Assembly (NCBI GenBank): GCA_964450305.1
Contig: CAYVFB010000007.1
Location: 11,354 to 75,353 of the forward strand
Length of the DNA stretch: 64,000 bases
Source of the DNA: JAAYJG01 sp964450305
Lineage (GTDB): Bacteria; Bacillota; Clostridia; DSM-8532
Reading direction: 5' to 3'
The position numbers and the translations under genes were made by a program. The notes beneath the pieces were generated by a model. The model ran no database searches. It worked only from the letters and a program-made list of their open reading frames with translations, and was not told the DNA's origin. Below, piece after piece: positions 51,582 to 60,547 of the stretch. Numbering within the stretch: the stretch's first letter is position 1; every line of letters begins with the position of its first letter.

Positions 51582-51610
51582 TTGACTAAACAGGCAATCA
51601 GACTTATTCT
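51582..51610 (+). promoter_or_regulatory. Possible sigma-A promoter of the ECF sigma operon
   Basis: TTGACT (51582-51587), 17-bp spacer, TATTCT (51605-51610). It would give a leader of about 175 nt before the sigma gene. Confidence 0.4.
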
Positions 51611-51788
51611 GAGTATAGGACGTATTAACGATAACAGGGATATTTGCTTTTGTTCGAATGCTGGTTCATTGAAGCACAGTTGGCAGGCAGCTTCATTTAA
51701 TGGGGCTTCATGGGGTTCCTGCCCAGGCAGATATCTTGGTTTTGCAGGGAGGTTATACCGTCGATGAACGGTTTTGAAGGGATAATAC

Positions 51789-52331
51789 ATGGAGGATAAG
51801 GAAATTGTTGAAAGGTGTCTGAAGGGAGAACTTGAATGCTTCAGTCACCTGGTTGCAAATTATAAAAAGCTTGTTTATTCCATTGCCCTTCGCTTCCTTA
51901 AAGATCATCAAAGCGCCGAAGATATTACACAGGAAGTATTTTTTAAGGCTTATAAGAAGCTGAGGCTGTATGACACCAACATGAAATTCTCGGCCTGGAT
52001 AGGGCGGATCACTCATAACACCTGTATAGATACCATCCGTAAAGACAAAAACTATCAGGTGGTTTCCAGTGACGAGATGATCATTGAAGACACCGATGAA
52101 TCAGCCGACGAGCTGTTGATTAAAAAGGAACGCAAGCAATGGATAGAAGAGCAGATCAGGCAGCTGGATCCAGGCTATAAAACACCGTTGCTGCTGTTTC
52201 ATCAGGCAGGTTTAAGCTATGAAGAGATTGCCCGGAGCATGGGGGTTCCCCTTAGTATTGTTAAAAACAGGATTTACCGGGCCAGAAAGATGTTAAAAGA
52301 GAAAATGGTGGAATATTATGGGGAGGGATAG
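51789..52331 (+). CDS. ECF-type RNA polymerase sigma factor
   Basis: A 180-residue sigma-70 family protein with region 2 (residues 20-90: DHQSAEDITQEVFFKAYKKL and FSAWIGRITHN) and region 4 (residues 120-172: LSYEEIARSMGVPLSIVKNR, a helix-turn-helix). No regions 1 or 3, so it belongs to the ECF group. The gene for its probable anti-sigma factor follows after 2 bp. The ATG lies 6-12 bp after GAAGGG. No ECF-type autoregulatory promoter was evident upstream. Confidence 0.92.
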   Translation: MEDKEIVERCLKGELECFSHLVANYKKLVYSIALRFLKDHQSAEDITQEVFFKAYKKLRLYDTNMKFSAWIGRITHNTCIDTIRKDKNYQVVSSDEMIIEDTDESADELLIKKERKQWIEEQIRQLDPGYKTPLLLFHQAGLSYEEIARSMGVPLSIVKNRIYRARKMLKEKMVEYYGEG

Positions 52332-52333
52332 GA

Positions 52334-52855
52334 ATGCATGCCAAAGATAAAGAGTATTGCGCGTATCTGGAGCATTCTCTGTCGGCTGAAAAGCAGGAAA
52401 GGTTAAAAGAGCATTTTTCAGACTGCGGGCAGTGCCAACGCGAATTGAATGAATGGGAAAGCCTGTTCGATACCATCGGCATGCTGAACTTTGATTTCAG
52501 CCTGGACGGGTTGGAAGAAAAGGTGATGCAACGAATCCGCAAAGCGGCAGATGAACCTGTTTCGCCACGTCTATTGGTGTCCTACATGGCTTATGTTATG
52601 GTGTTTCTTTTTATTGCAGGCATTTTCATCAGCCCGGCACTTCAGGTGGGCGGACAGGTATTGCAGTTTTTACCCGATCGTTTAGCTGCGGCAGGCGTTG
52701 GGTTTATCAATGATATCAAATGGCATGCCGTAGATATTGTTTCCTATATTCGCAGCTCCACTGTTTTCGATTGGGTATTTTTGCTGGTTGCCGGGATAAC
52801 CCTGATCGCGGGTGGAACCTATTTCTCTTTTGGAAGCAAGCCGCGCAAGGCCTGA
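52334..52855 (+). CDS. Putative zinc-finger anti-sigma factor
   Basis: A 173-residue membrane protein. Residues 1-40 hold an anti-sigma zinc-finger region with the pattern HFSDCGQC (HxxxCxxC), preceded by Cys9 where many relatives have histidine. One membrane helix lies at about 80-100 and another at about 135-155, with an outer segment between them. It should sequester the upstream sigma factor at the membrane until an envelope signal arrives. Start and coupling are supported by the 2-bp gap to the sigma gene. Confidence 0.85.
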   Translation: MHAKDKEYCAYLEHSLSAEKQERLKEHFSDCGQCQRELNEWESLFDTIGMLNFDFSLDGLEEKVMQRIRKAADEPVSPRLLVSYMAYVMVFLFIAGIFISPALQVGGQVLQFLPDRLAAAGVGFINDIKWHAVDIVSYIRSSTVFDWVFLLVAGITLIAGGTYFSFGSKPRKA

Positions 52856-52971
52856 TACTGCAGTATGGTGACAGGTCATGTGGCAGGAGATATTACAATT
52901 CCAAAAGCTAGTGACAGGCAAATTGTTCAGCAGCTCCGGCTTCTTCTGACCGGTCCATATGGCGCAGCCTG

Positions 52972-53016
52972 CTGAACGAAGTGAAGGATTTCGCATGACT
53001 TCGCTGTGCTCAGGAT
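52972..53016 (+). repeat. Short dispersed repeat, partial copy of 16247-16310
   Basis: GAACGAAGTGAAGGATTTCGCA followed by TTCGCTGTGCTCAGGAT. The 52856-53186 gap holds this repeat, a direct repeat at 53042-53097 and a promoter, with no gene. Confidence 0.45.
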
Positions 53017-53041
53017 AAAACATATATGTGAACAGTAACTA

Positions 53042-53108
53042 TTTGACAACCCATGATGACAAAAACTTTCATATTCTATTTGAAAACCCATGATGATCAT
53101 TGTATAAT
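53042..53108 (+). promoter_or_regulatory. Promoter of the Crh-like/uvrC operon with an upstream direct repeat
   Basis: TTGAAA (53080-53085), 17-bp spacer, TATAAT (53103-53108). The -35 and spacer sequence TTTGAAAACCCATGATGA (53079-53096) is a near copy of TTTGACAACCCATGATGA (53042-53059), 37 bp upstream, which may be a regulator site. Confidence 0.7.
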
Positions 53109-53186
53109 AGGTATGACTATGAACTGGTACACGGACGGTGTAAGCCGCAGAAGCGTCAGAACCATTGGTTGGCAGGGGGAAATAGA

Positions 53187-53453
53187 ATGATCGTCAGGGA
53201 AATTATTATTAAAAATGAATCCGGTCTGGAATCGAAAGCGGCTGCAATGCTTATTCAGAAGGCTTCTGGATATGCATCAAATATATGGATCGAAAAGAAC
53301 GCAAGAAGAGCAAACGCAAAAAGCTTGTTGGGGATATTGTCTTTAGGTGTCAGCAAAGGTGAGAAGGTGCTTCTGATCGCCGATGGCGCAGATGAAAGCC
53401 TTGCTCTGGACGAGCTGGAATTGTTTGCAAACCGTGGCATGTCCGATGAATAA
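53187..53453 (+). CDS. HPr-like regulatory protein (Crh-like)
   Basis: An 88-residue protein of the HPr fold. The phosphotransfer histidine of HPr (His15 in GLHARPA) is Glu15 here (SGLESKAA), so it cannot carry PTS phosphate, while Ser46, the HPr kinase target, is retained in NAKSLLGILSLGV. This combination is that of Crh, where residue 15 is Gln. It may act with CcpA in catabolite control. GGGGGAAA precedes the ATG at 53187; the frame runs 29 codons further upstream. It is 14 bp before uvrC, so the two are co-transcribed. Confidence 0.87.
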   Translation: MIVREIIIKNESGLESKAAAMLIQKASGYASNIWIEKNARRANAKSLLGILSLGVSKGEKVLLIADGADESLALDELELFANRGMSDE

Positions 53454-53467
53454 CCCACAGGTGGTAA

Positions 53468-55309
53468 ATGGCTGAACAAATGGAACATTTACAGGAAGTT
53501 TTAAAAAATCTCCCGGATTCTCCGGGAGTTTATTTCATGAAGGACAAAACAGGCCGAATCATTTATGTCGGTAAGGCCAAGATCCTTAAAAACCGGGTTC
53601 GTCAATATTTTCAAAACACCGACGAAAAGGATCCCAAAACAAGGGCCCTGGTTTCCCGCATTCATCACATCGAAACCATTGTCACCAAAACCGAGGCCGA
53701 AGCGCTGATCCTTGAGAACACTCTGATCAAGCTCCACAAACCTAAATTCAACATCCTGCTCAAGGATGACAAAACCTATCCTTATATTCGCATCACAGTC
53801 CAGGATGATTTTCCAAAAATCGAGATCACACGCACCATTAAAAAGGATGGCTCCAAATACTTCGGTGCCTACACAAAGCCTTCAGATGTGCGAAAATCCA
53901 TAGAAGTATTGCGTAAAATATTCCCAATTCGCACCTGCAACCGGCAAATCAATGAAAAAGTACCACAGCGTCCCTGCCTTTTTTATCATATTGGGTTGTG
54001 CTCAGCTCCCTGCGCGGGAAAAATCAACGTGCAGGATTACAACGAAATCGTGCGGGAAGCCTGCAGGTTTCTCGAGGGAAAACAGGAAGAAATCCTGACC
54101 GAGCTGGAAAAGAAAATGCAGGAACATGCACAGAACATGGAATTTGAGAAAGCCGCGGCGGTCAGAGATAAACTCAGAAGCATCGCAAATGTCACGGCCA
54201 AACAGCTGGTATTGTCCACGAAGATGGAAGACCGCGATCTGTGCGCCTTCATCCGTGACAAGATCAACAGCATGATCGTCGTGCTGTTTGTTCGCGGTGG
54301 CAAGCTGATGGGAAAAAACATCAACCTTTTGGAGAACACTTACGATCTGGACGACAGGGAGATTCTGGAAACCTTCATCACGCAGTTTTATGGGAACGGG
54401 CGGGAAATTCCTCCGGAAATTCTGCTCACCCATGCCCCGGCCAATGAGGATATTCTGGAGCAATGGCTTCGGGAGGTCCGCGGGAAGAGTGTCCGATTAT
54501 TTCAACCTGTCCGGGGCGATAAAAAGAGCCAGATCGATCTGGCCATGAAGAACGCCGAAGAGGAATTCGGAAAATACCGCATTGCCTATCTGGGGGCCAG
54601 AGAAAACATGCAAAAAGCCCTTGAAAGGCTTCAGGAGGTTCTGACATTACCCCAGCCGCCCAACCGAATCGAGGCCTACGACATCTCCAACACCGGAAGT
54701 GACGGGATTGTTGCGGGAATGGTTGTTTTCCTTGAAGGTGTGGCTGCAAAGAACCATTATCGAAAATTTACCATAAAGAACACCGATGGGCAGAATGACT
54801 ATGCTGCCATGCAGGAAGTGCTGTTCAGAAGGCTGAAGCGTTTCAGCGACGCCTCAGCGGATGAAAGCTTTGGCGAAAAGCCGGAGTTGATCCTTGTGGA
54901 CGGGGGTATCGGCCATGTTCATGCAGCGCTGGAGGTGTTGAAGGAACTGAACCTGCAGCTGCCGGTAGTGGGCATGGCCAAGGATGACAGGCACCAGACC
55001 GCCATGCTGGTGAACGACAGGATCACCCTGGAATTAAAGCTTGAACCTTCTCTGATGCCCCTTATTGCAGCCGTTCAGGAGGAAGTTCACCGGTTTGCCA
55101 TCGGCTTTCACCGAAGCAAAAGGCTGAAAGAGCAGCGAAAATCTGCTTTGGATGACATCGAAGGGATTGGTCCCAAAAAGAAAAAAGCACTTCTAAAGCA
55201 TTTCGGCTCCGTCAAGAAGATCAGGGAAGCTACTGTGGATCAGCTGTGCGGAGTTGAAGGAGTTCATGCCGCGCTGGCGCAGAAAATCAAAGACAGCCTG
55301 AATAATTAG
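53468..55309 (+). CDS. uvrC: Excinuclease ABC subunit C
   Basis: A 613-residue nucleotide-excision-repair nuclease. The GIY-YIG domain (DSPGVYFMKDKTGRIIYVGKAK, about 17-38) makes the 3' cut; the UVR motif (about 202-237, EFEKAAAVRDKL-like) binds UvrB; the RNase H-like domain (about 385-540; EAYDISN and ILVDGG) makes the 5' cut; two helix-hairpin-helix motifs close the protein (IEGIGPKKKKALLKHFGS). Full length. It follows the Crh-like gene by 14 bp. Confidence 0.97.
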   Translation: MAEQMEHLQEVLKNLPDSPGVYFMKDKTGRIIYVGKAKILKNRVRQYFQNTDEKDPKTRALVSRIHHIETIVTKTEAEALILENTLIKLHKPKFNILLKDDKTYPYIRITVQDDFPKIEITRTIKKDGSKYFGAYTKPSDVRKSIEVLRKIFPIRTCNRQINEKVPQRPCLFYHIGLCSAPCAGKINVQDYNEIVREACRFLEGKQEEILTELEKKMQEHAQNMEFEKAAAVRDKLRSIANVTAKQLVLSTKMEDRDLCAFIRDKINSMIVVLFVRGGKLMGKNINLLENTYDLDDREILETFITQFYGNGREIPPEILLTHAPANEDILEQWLREVRGKSVRLFQPVRGDKKSQIDLAMKNAEEEFGKYRIAYLGARENMQKALERLQEVLTLPQPPNRIEAYDISNTGSDGIVAGMVVFLEGVAAKNHYRKFTIKNTDGQNDYAAMQEVLFRRLKRFSDASADESFGEKPELILVDGGIGHVHAALEVLKELNLQLPVVGMAKDDRHQTAMLVNDRITLELKLEPSLMPLIAAVQEEVHRFAIGFHRSKRLKEQRKSALDDIEGIGPKKKKALLKHFGSVKKIREATVDQLCGVEGVHAALAQKIKDSLNN

Positions 55310-55448
55310 AAACTAAAATCTCATATTTTCTCATGAAGGCCCATAAACATAGAACATCATCAAAGAACAAACAGGATGGAACTTACTAAAGGGTAGTGTG
55401 AACGGTAACCAATGAATTCCGCGCGCAACCCGAGGAAGGTTTCGTGTA

Positions 55449-55477
55449 TTGACTTTACGATATGGGTGCTTTATAAT
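55449..55477 (+). promoter_or_regulatory. Strong promoter of greA
   Basis: TTGACT (55449-55454), 17-bp spacer, TATAAT (55472-55477). It gives an unusually long leader of about 205 nt before greA. The 55310-55687 gap holds no other signal I can support. Confidence 0.8.
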
Positions 55478-55687
55478 GTTGTCTAATGTAAATGGGAGGG
55501 CGTCATTCTCCTTGTTTTTAATTAAAAATATCAGTATCAGGTACTCCTGCCAAACACTTACCAAAAGTATATAAACACAGAACATCCGACAGAGAATAAA
55601 ACCGCTGGAAAAACGTAAAACTATAGAACTATCGTGGTAAGCCAATAAGGGGGATACAGAGAGAAAACAGAAAAGGAGTAACAGCGT

Positions 55688-56164
55688 ATGAGTAGCAAAG
55701 AAATATTCATCACTTACGATGGGCTGCGAAAACTGGAAGAAGAACTGGAGCAGCTTAAAGGGGAAAAAAGAAAGGAAATTGCCGAGAGAATCCGTCAAGC
55801 CCTGGCATTCGGGGACATTTCTGAAAATTCCGAGTATGATGAAGCAAAGAATGAACAGGCTCAGAATGAGGTGAAGATCGTTCAGCTGGAAAACACGTTG
55901 AAATACGCCAGCATCATCGATGAAGATGAGATAGATACTGATGCAGTGCGTCTTGGCACCCGAGTTAAGATTTATGATACCGAGTTTGAAGAGGAAGTAG
56001 ATTATCATATCGTGGGTTCCACCGAGGCAGACCCCTCAATGAATAAGATATCCAATGATTCTCCTGTGGGCCGTGCGCTCATTGGAAAGAAAGCCGGAGA
56101 TACCATCGAGGTCGCAGTGCCCGACGGCACAGTGAAGCTGAAGGTGCTTGAGATCTATAAATAA
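55688..56164 (+). CDS. greA: Transcription elongation factor GreA
   Basis: A 158-residue factor that stimulates RNA polymerase to cleave backtracked transcripts. The N-terminal coiled coil (about 1-76) carries the acidic tip DISENSEYDEAK, whose Asp/Glu reach the active site; the C-terminal FKBP-like domain includes YHIVGSTEADP and SPVGRALIGKKAGD. AAAAGGAG precedes the ATG. It is followed by lysS, the usual clostridial order, but with a 262-bp gap containing its own promoter and repeat copy C. Confidence 0.97.
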   Translation: MSSKEIFITYDGLRKLEEELEQLKGEKRKEIAERIRQALAFGDISENSEYDEAKNEQAQNEVKIVQLENTLKYASIIDEDEIDTDAVRLGTRVKIYDTEFEEEVDYHIVGSTEADPSMNKISNDSPVGRALIGKKAGDTIEVAVPDGTVKLKVLEIYK

Positions 56165-56177
56165 ATCAACACAGGTA

Positions 56178-56206
56178 TTGTTTACAGCAAATTCATGGGG
56201 TATAAT
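56178..56206 (+). promoter_or_regulatory. Promoter of lysS
   Basis: TTGTTT (56178-56183), 17-bp spacer, TATAAT (56201-56206). No T-box motif was seen in the leader. Confidence 0.5.
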
Positions 56207-56277
56207 ATTTAGATAACAGAACGGTTTACATGAAAATGTAAGCTGTTTTTGTGTTTGCCGGGAATTTTATCGTGATA

Positions 56278-56333
56278 GGCGCTTTCAGCGCCCGCGTTTT
56301 AGCGCACAATTCGCGCAAGCGCTCATTGAATTT
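56278..56333 (+). repeat. Large dispersed repeat, truncated copy C
   Basis: 56 bp matching the gene-proximal end of copy B (50479-50534), same orientation relative to the downstream gene. It contains the perfect hairpin GGCGCT/AGCGCC and the GCGCACAATTCGCGCAAGCGC run. Lies in the lysS leader, 93 bp before the start codon. Confidence 0.75.
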
Positions 56334-56426
56334 CGGTACATGCATGTTTACGGCAGCACAGAAGAACCGCCATGAAAGCCGCAGGCTTGGCGGGAATACA
56401 GCAAAAGGGGCATCAGGAGGTATAAT

Positions 56427-57923
56427 ATGCCGGAGCAGGTAAATCCCAATATGGACGAAATGCAGGATCTGAATGAGATACTGCAGGTTAGAAGGCAAAA
56501 ACTGTTTGAGCTGCAACAAAAGGGGCATGATCCCTTTTATATTGTCCGTTATGATACGACCCATTCAACCCAGGAAATCATTGAAAACTTTGATCAGCTT
56601 GAAGGTAACAGCGTTTCCCTGGCTGGAAGGCTAATGGCCAAAAGAGGCATGGGAAAATCCAGCTTTTGCGACCTTCACGACCGGGACGGGAAAATTCAGC
56701 TGTTCTTCCGGATCAACGATTTGGGGGAAGAAGCCTATACCGAGTTTAAAAAGCTGGATATCGGCGATATCATCGGAATCAATGGCACCGTATTTAAAAC
56801 ACATATGGGGGAAATATCGGTTAAGGTTCTTAAATACACGCTGCTGGCCAAGTCACTGCGGCCGCTGCCCGAGAAGTTCCACGGGTTGAAGGACACCGAT
56901 ACCCGTTATCGTCAAAGGTATCTGGATCTCATTGTTAACCCCGAGGTTAGAAAGACCTTTATTCTGCGCAGTAAAATGATCTCCGGGGTAAGGCGTTTCC
57001 TCGATGAAAGGGGCTTTCTCGAGGTGGAAACACCCATTCTGAACACCATCCATGGAGGGGCTACAGCCAGACCGTTCAACACCCATCACAACACGCTGGA
57101 TATGGAGCTGTTTTTGCGCATAGCGCCCGAGCTATACCTGAAGCGGCTGATTGTGGGCGGCATGGAGAAGGTTTACGAAATCGGCCGCATGTTCCGAAAC
57201 GAGGGCATGGACATCAAACATAACCCCGAATTTACGATGATGGAAATATATCAGGCTTATACCGATTACAAGGGCATGATGGAACTGACGGAAGAACTGT
57301 GCACCACACTAGCCGAACAGGTTCTGGGAACCACGCAATTGGAATATCAGGGGCAGCAGATCAATTTATCCCGGCCTTGGGCCAGAATGACCATGATCGA
57401 AGCGGTGCGGAAGTACGCGGGGGTTGATTTTGACGCCATCTCCTCCGACAGTGAAGCCCTCGACGCAGCGAAGCAAAAGGGCCTGGACACCGGTAAGCTG
57501 ATAACAAAGGGCGAGATCTTGAACCTGTTTTTTGAAGAATTTGTCGAGGAAAACCTCATTCAACCAACTTTTATCATGGACTACCCTGTTGAGGTGTCTC
57601 CGCTGACCAAAAGGAAACCGGACAGGCCCGAGCTGACAGAGCGGTTTGAGTTTTTTATCACAGCCCGGGAATTTGGCAATGCCTATTCCGAACTGAACGA
57701 CCCGCTGGATCAGAAAGAGCGTTTCCTCGCCCAGGTAAGAAAGCGCGAGCAGGGTGATGAAGAAGCCAATATGATGGATGATGACTATATCATCGCGCTG
57801 GAGCATGGTCTTCCGCCCACCGGGGGCCTGGGCATCGGCATCGATCGCCTCGTGATGCTGTTCACCGATTCCTTCTCCATTCGCGATGTACTGTTGTTTC
57901 CCACAATGAAACCAAAGGAATAG
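56427..57923 (+). CDS. lysS: Lysyl-tRNA synthetase, class II
   Basis: A 498-residue class IIb synthetase. The N-terminal OB-fold anticodon-binding domain (about 60-145) includes RLMAKRGMGKSSFCDLHD; the catalytic domain contains motif 1 near VRRFLDERGFLEVETP, motif 2 GRMFRNEGMDIKHNPEF and motif 3 GLGIGIDRLVM. AGGAGG precedes the ATG at 56427. It is the bacterial class II type. Confidence 0.97.
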   Translation: MPEQVNPNMDEMQDLNEILQVRRQKLFELQQKGHDPFYIVRYDTTHSTQEIIENFDQLEGNSVSLAGRLMAKRGMGKSSFCDLHDRDGKIQLFFRINDLGEEAYTEFKKLDIGDIIGINGTVFKTHMGEISVKVLKYTLLAKSLRPLPEKFHGLKDTDTRYRQRYLDLIVNPEVRKTFILRSKMISGVRRFLDERGFLEVETPILNTIHGGATARPFNTHHNTLDMELFLRIAPELYLKRLIVGGMEKVYEIGRMFRNEGMDIKHNPEFTMMEIYQAYTDYKGMMELTEELCTTLAEQVLGTTQLEYQGQQINLSRPWARMTMIEAVRKYAGVDFDAISSDSEALDAAKQKGLDTGKLITKGEILNLFFEEFVEENLIQPTFIMDYPVEVSPLTKRKPDRPELTERFEFFITAREFGNAYSELNDPLDQKERFLAQVRKREQGDEEANMMDDDYIIALEHGLPPTGGLGIGIDRLVMLFTDSFSIRDVLLFPTMKPKE

Positions 57924-57952
57924 AGGGCTTAATACTAAAAGGGGGTTATTGA

Positions 57953-58828
57953 ATGAACGAAATGGATCAGCAAAGGGCGCTGACCATGATGAGCTTGAAT
58001 CCGGATGCCAGCAAGGATGAAATTTCAAAACGGTATGGCATCATTACCAGAAAGTTTCGCACCATTAAAAAGGAAGACGAAAACGGTTATACCATTGAGG
58101 ACTATACGAAAGCATACAACCTTTTAATGGGCATCACGTTTGTGGATGAAAAGGAGGAGCAGCGGCAGAAGGAGCTGCGTGAAAATCCTCCGTTGCTGGC
58201 TAAAATTCTGAAAAAGGATCCTGTAAAACTGGAAAACTTTATTCATTATAATAAGTGGTTTTTCATCGGCGGCCTTGCATTGATTATCATCATTATTGTT
58301 TCCATCCGAAGCTGTGTGAATCAGGTTCATCCCGATTTTTCGATGGCTTTGACGGGGAGCGTATACGCAGAGGAGCCAGAACCGCTGGAGGCGGCCATAA
58401 AGGAAAAACTTCCGGATCTTACTGCACCCCAGGTGCATCTGCTAACAGCCAACCCGTATGACGGCGAATATAATTATGCCATTACGATGAAGCAGATGGC
58501 TATGATCACCGCGGCAGAAATAGACATCATGCTGATGGATCAGGAAACCTTTGATCTGATGTCACACCAAAGCATACTTCTGGCATTTGAAGATCATATG
58601 GACATATTGCCGTTTACGAAGGAAGAGTATGTGATGGGATCGGTTATTGTTGATGAAACCATCGATGCAGAGCCTGTCATGGGCCCGCAGATGGCATATG
58701 CCATCGATATTACTGAAAGTAATTTTGTAAAGGACAATAATATCCTTGGGGAAAAGATCTATGCAGGAATTGTCCTGAACAGTAAAAGGATTGATAAAGC
58801 ATTGGAATTTCTTTCACAACTAGACTAG
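57953..58828 (+). CDS. Membrane protein with J-domain-like N terminus, function unknown
   Basis: A 291-residue protein. Residues 1-62 resemble a J domain in pattern (LNPDASKDEISKRYGIITRKF followed by KAYNLLMG) but lack the HPD tripeptide, so canonical DnaK stimulation is unlikely. One membrane helix lies at residues 100-120, preceded by a basic segment. The remaining 170 residues are extracytoplasmic and acidic. GGGGG precedes the ATG. It sits 29 bp after lysS and may be in its operon. I do not recognise the outer domain. Confidence 0.7.
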   Translation: MNEMDQQRALTMMSLNPDASKDEISKRYGIITRKFRTIKKEDENGYTIEDYTKAYNLLMGITFVDEKEEQRQKELRENPPLLAKILKKDPVKLENFIHYNKWFFIGGLALIIIIIVSIRSCVNQVHPDFSMALTGSVYAEEPEPLEAAIKEKLPDLTAPQVHLLTANPYDGEYNYAITMKQMAMITAAEIDIMLMDQETFDLMSHQSILLAFEDHMDILPFTKEEYVMGSVIVDETIDAEPVMGPQMAYAIDITESNFVKDNNILGEKIYAGIVLNSKRIDKALEFLSQLD

Positions 58829-58960
58829 ATGGACATCTGTTTTTCAACTGGCAGATTAAAGCAGCTGAAAATATTGGGTTTATTATGTAAGCTTTGAAAA
58901 CGGAGCATGTAAAGCACGAACCGAACGGGTACCCCCCGATGGGGTTAAGGAGGAGCGCAT

Positions 58961-59281
58961 ATGTTTGAGTTGGAGATGGACAACCATGCCGAACCTGGAA
59001 GGGTCAGGATATTCTTACAGGGGGAAATCGACATATCTACAGCACCCGAGTTTAAGTCAAAACTGTATGAAATCGTTGGCGACGGAGAAAACGATATCGC
59101 CCTGTATTGCAACGATCTTTCCTATATTGACAGCACTGGCCTGGGTATTCTGGTGGGCGCCCTGAAGAAGGTTAAAAATCATCAAAAAAGCGTGTATATT
59201 TACCAATTGCGTGAAAATATCCGCAAATTGTTCCGAATCACCGGCCTTGACAAAGTTTTTGTTCTGGAGGAGTCGGTATGA
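58961..59281 (+). CDS. rsbV: Anti-sigma factor antagonist (RsbV-like, STAS domain)
   Basis: A 106-residue STAS protein. The phosphorylatable serine is Ser58 in YIDSTGLGILV. In the partner switch the unphosphorylated form binds the anti-sigma kinase and frees the sigma factor. GGAGGAG precedes the ATG; it overlaps rsbW by 4 bp. The rsbV-rsbW-sigB order and the SigB-like sigma downstream favour RsbV over SpoIIAA. No SigB-type promoter was recognised upstream. Confidence 0.9.
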   Translation: MFELEMDNHAEPGRVRIFLQGEIDISTAPEFKSKLYEIVGDGENDIALYCNDLSYIDSTGLGILVGALKKVKNHQKSVYIYQLRENIRKLFRITGLDKVFVLEESV

Positions 59282-59676
59282 ACGGTAATTATGATGAGAT
59301 AAAAATCCACCTTCCTCAAAAGGCAGACTATTTGGGGTTCATTCGGTTGTCCGTTTCCGGGCTTGCTTCAAAAATGGGCTTTGACATAGACACCATCGAA
59401 GATATCAAGGTAGCCGTTTCAGAGGTGTGTTCAAGGCTGATATCACAGGGCAGCGAAGCTTGCGCGGACTGTGATATAACCTTCCAGCTTTATGACTGGG
59501 GAATCAGAGCAATTCTATCCGTCCAAAACCATGATGGTCGCGACATCTTTGAGGGTGAATCGGGCGATTTCGCAAAAGCCATCATTAGTACGCTGATGGA
59601 TGAATTCGAAGTATCAGATGATCAAAACTGCGTCATCACAATGGGCAAAAAGCTGGGGGACTGCATGAATGGTTAA
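59278..59676 (+). CDS. rsbW: Anti-sigma factor RsbW-like with altered ATP site
   Basis: A 132-residue GHKL-fold protein whose length, position and LMDEFEV segment are those of RsbW/SpoIIAB. The N box, usually E-A-x-T-N, reads EVCSR (Asn to Arg at residue 53), and the G1 motif DxGxG is replaced by QNHDGRD. These changes argue against normal Mg-ATP binding, so it may bind SigB but phosphorylate RsbV poorly or not at all. It overlaps sigB by 8 bp. Confidence 0.85.
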   Translation: MNGNYDEIKIHLPQKADYLGFIRLSVSGLASKMGFDIDTIEDIKVAVSEVCSRLISQGSEACADCDITFQLYDWGIRAILSVQNHDGRDIFEGESGDFAKAIISTLMDEFEVSDDQNCVITMGKKLGDCMNG

Positions 59677-60421
59677 GAAGCAAGAAAAGCAGCTTGCTAG
59701 TACGGATTTGGAATTATTTCAAAAATACCGCGTTGATAGGGATCCATATATCCGCAATGAGATTGTTTCCCGATATGTCTATCTGGCAGAAATTCTTTCG
59801 AAGAAATTTATCAACCGGGGCGTGGAATATGATGACATCTATCAGGTCGCCTGTATCGCGCTGATCAATGCCGTTGAGCGCTTTGACATCGATGCCGACG
59901 TGAAGTTTGTCAGCTTTGCCACCCCCACCATCATCGGGGAGATCAAGCGGTATTTCAGGGACAAGGCATCAGTCATCCGCATTCCCAGGCGAATTTATGA
60001 GGTCTATCAAAAGGTGAATCAGGCAAGGGATTACCTGATGCAGCAGGACAGAAGAGCGCCACGGGTGGATGAGATTGCAAAGTACCTGAATATGCGCGAG
60101 GAAACAATTCTTGAGATCATCGAATCCTGGAATGTTTATAAAATGCAGTCCTTCGATCAAACCCTTTTTGAAGAAGATGATCTGGAATTGCATGAAACCG
60201 TCGGAGAGGACGATGAAACCTTTGAGCGAATCAATAACAGGGATTATCTTGAGAAATCGCTGAAGCATTTTGACGAGGCGGAAAGGGCTTTTATCCGTCT
60301 TCGTTATTTTGAAAACCGCACCCAGAAGGAAATTGCAACCCATTTTAACGTCTCTCAGATGTACATATCCAGGCTGGAGAAAAAAACATTGGAAAAATTC
60401 CGAAAAATTCTGAGAAAATAG
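59669..60421 (+). CDS. sigB: Sigma factor SigB-like (SigB/SigF/SigG group)
   Basis: A 250-residue sigma-70 group 3 factor with region 2 (YDDIYQVACIALINAVERFD, FVSFATPTIIGEIKRYFRDK), region 3 (IPRRIYEVYQKVNQARDYL) and region 4 (RTQKEIATHFNVSQMYISRLE). The segment SFATPTIIGEIKRYFRDK followed by RIPRRI is closer to SigB (FAIPTIIGEIKRFLRDK) than to the sporulation factors SigF or SigG. It overlaps rsbW. It should direct general stress or stationary-phase transcription. Confidence 0.88.
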   Translation: MVKKQEKQLASTDLELFQKYRVDRDPYIRNEIVSRYVYLAEILSKKFINRGVEYDDIYQVACIALINAVERFDIDADVKFVSFATPTIIGEIKRYFRDKASVIRIPRRIYEVYQKVNQARDYLMQQDRRAPRVDEIAKYLNMREETILEIIESWNVYKMQSFDQTLFEEDDLELHETVGEDDETFERINNRDYLEKSLKHFDEAERAFIRLRYFENRTQKEIATHFNVSQMYISRLEKKTLEKFRKILRK

Positions 60422-60547
60422 CGGGAAATGTGGGTATATATCAAGCAGGGTTCATATAATAACGATAAAGGGACATAGATGCCCGAATCAGGTCCGGCTT
60501 TCCAGGTAAACGGATTTAACTGAAAGCATTGCAGAAGGAGTTTGCTT

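Noticed and set aside
51745..51789. ECF-type autoregulatory promoter (CGTC near the sigma start)
   Set aside because: CGTC is present in TACCGTCGATG but no AAC-type -35 element lies about 16 bp upstream.
56207..56426. T-box leader before lysS
   Set aside because: No GGGTGGNACC-like T-box sequence or specifier stem was found.
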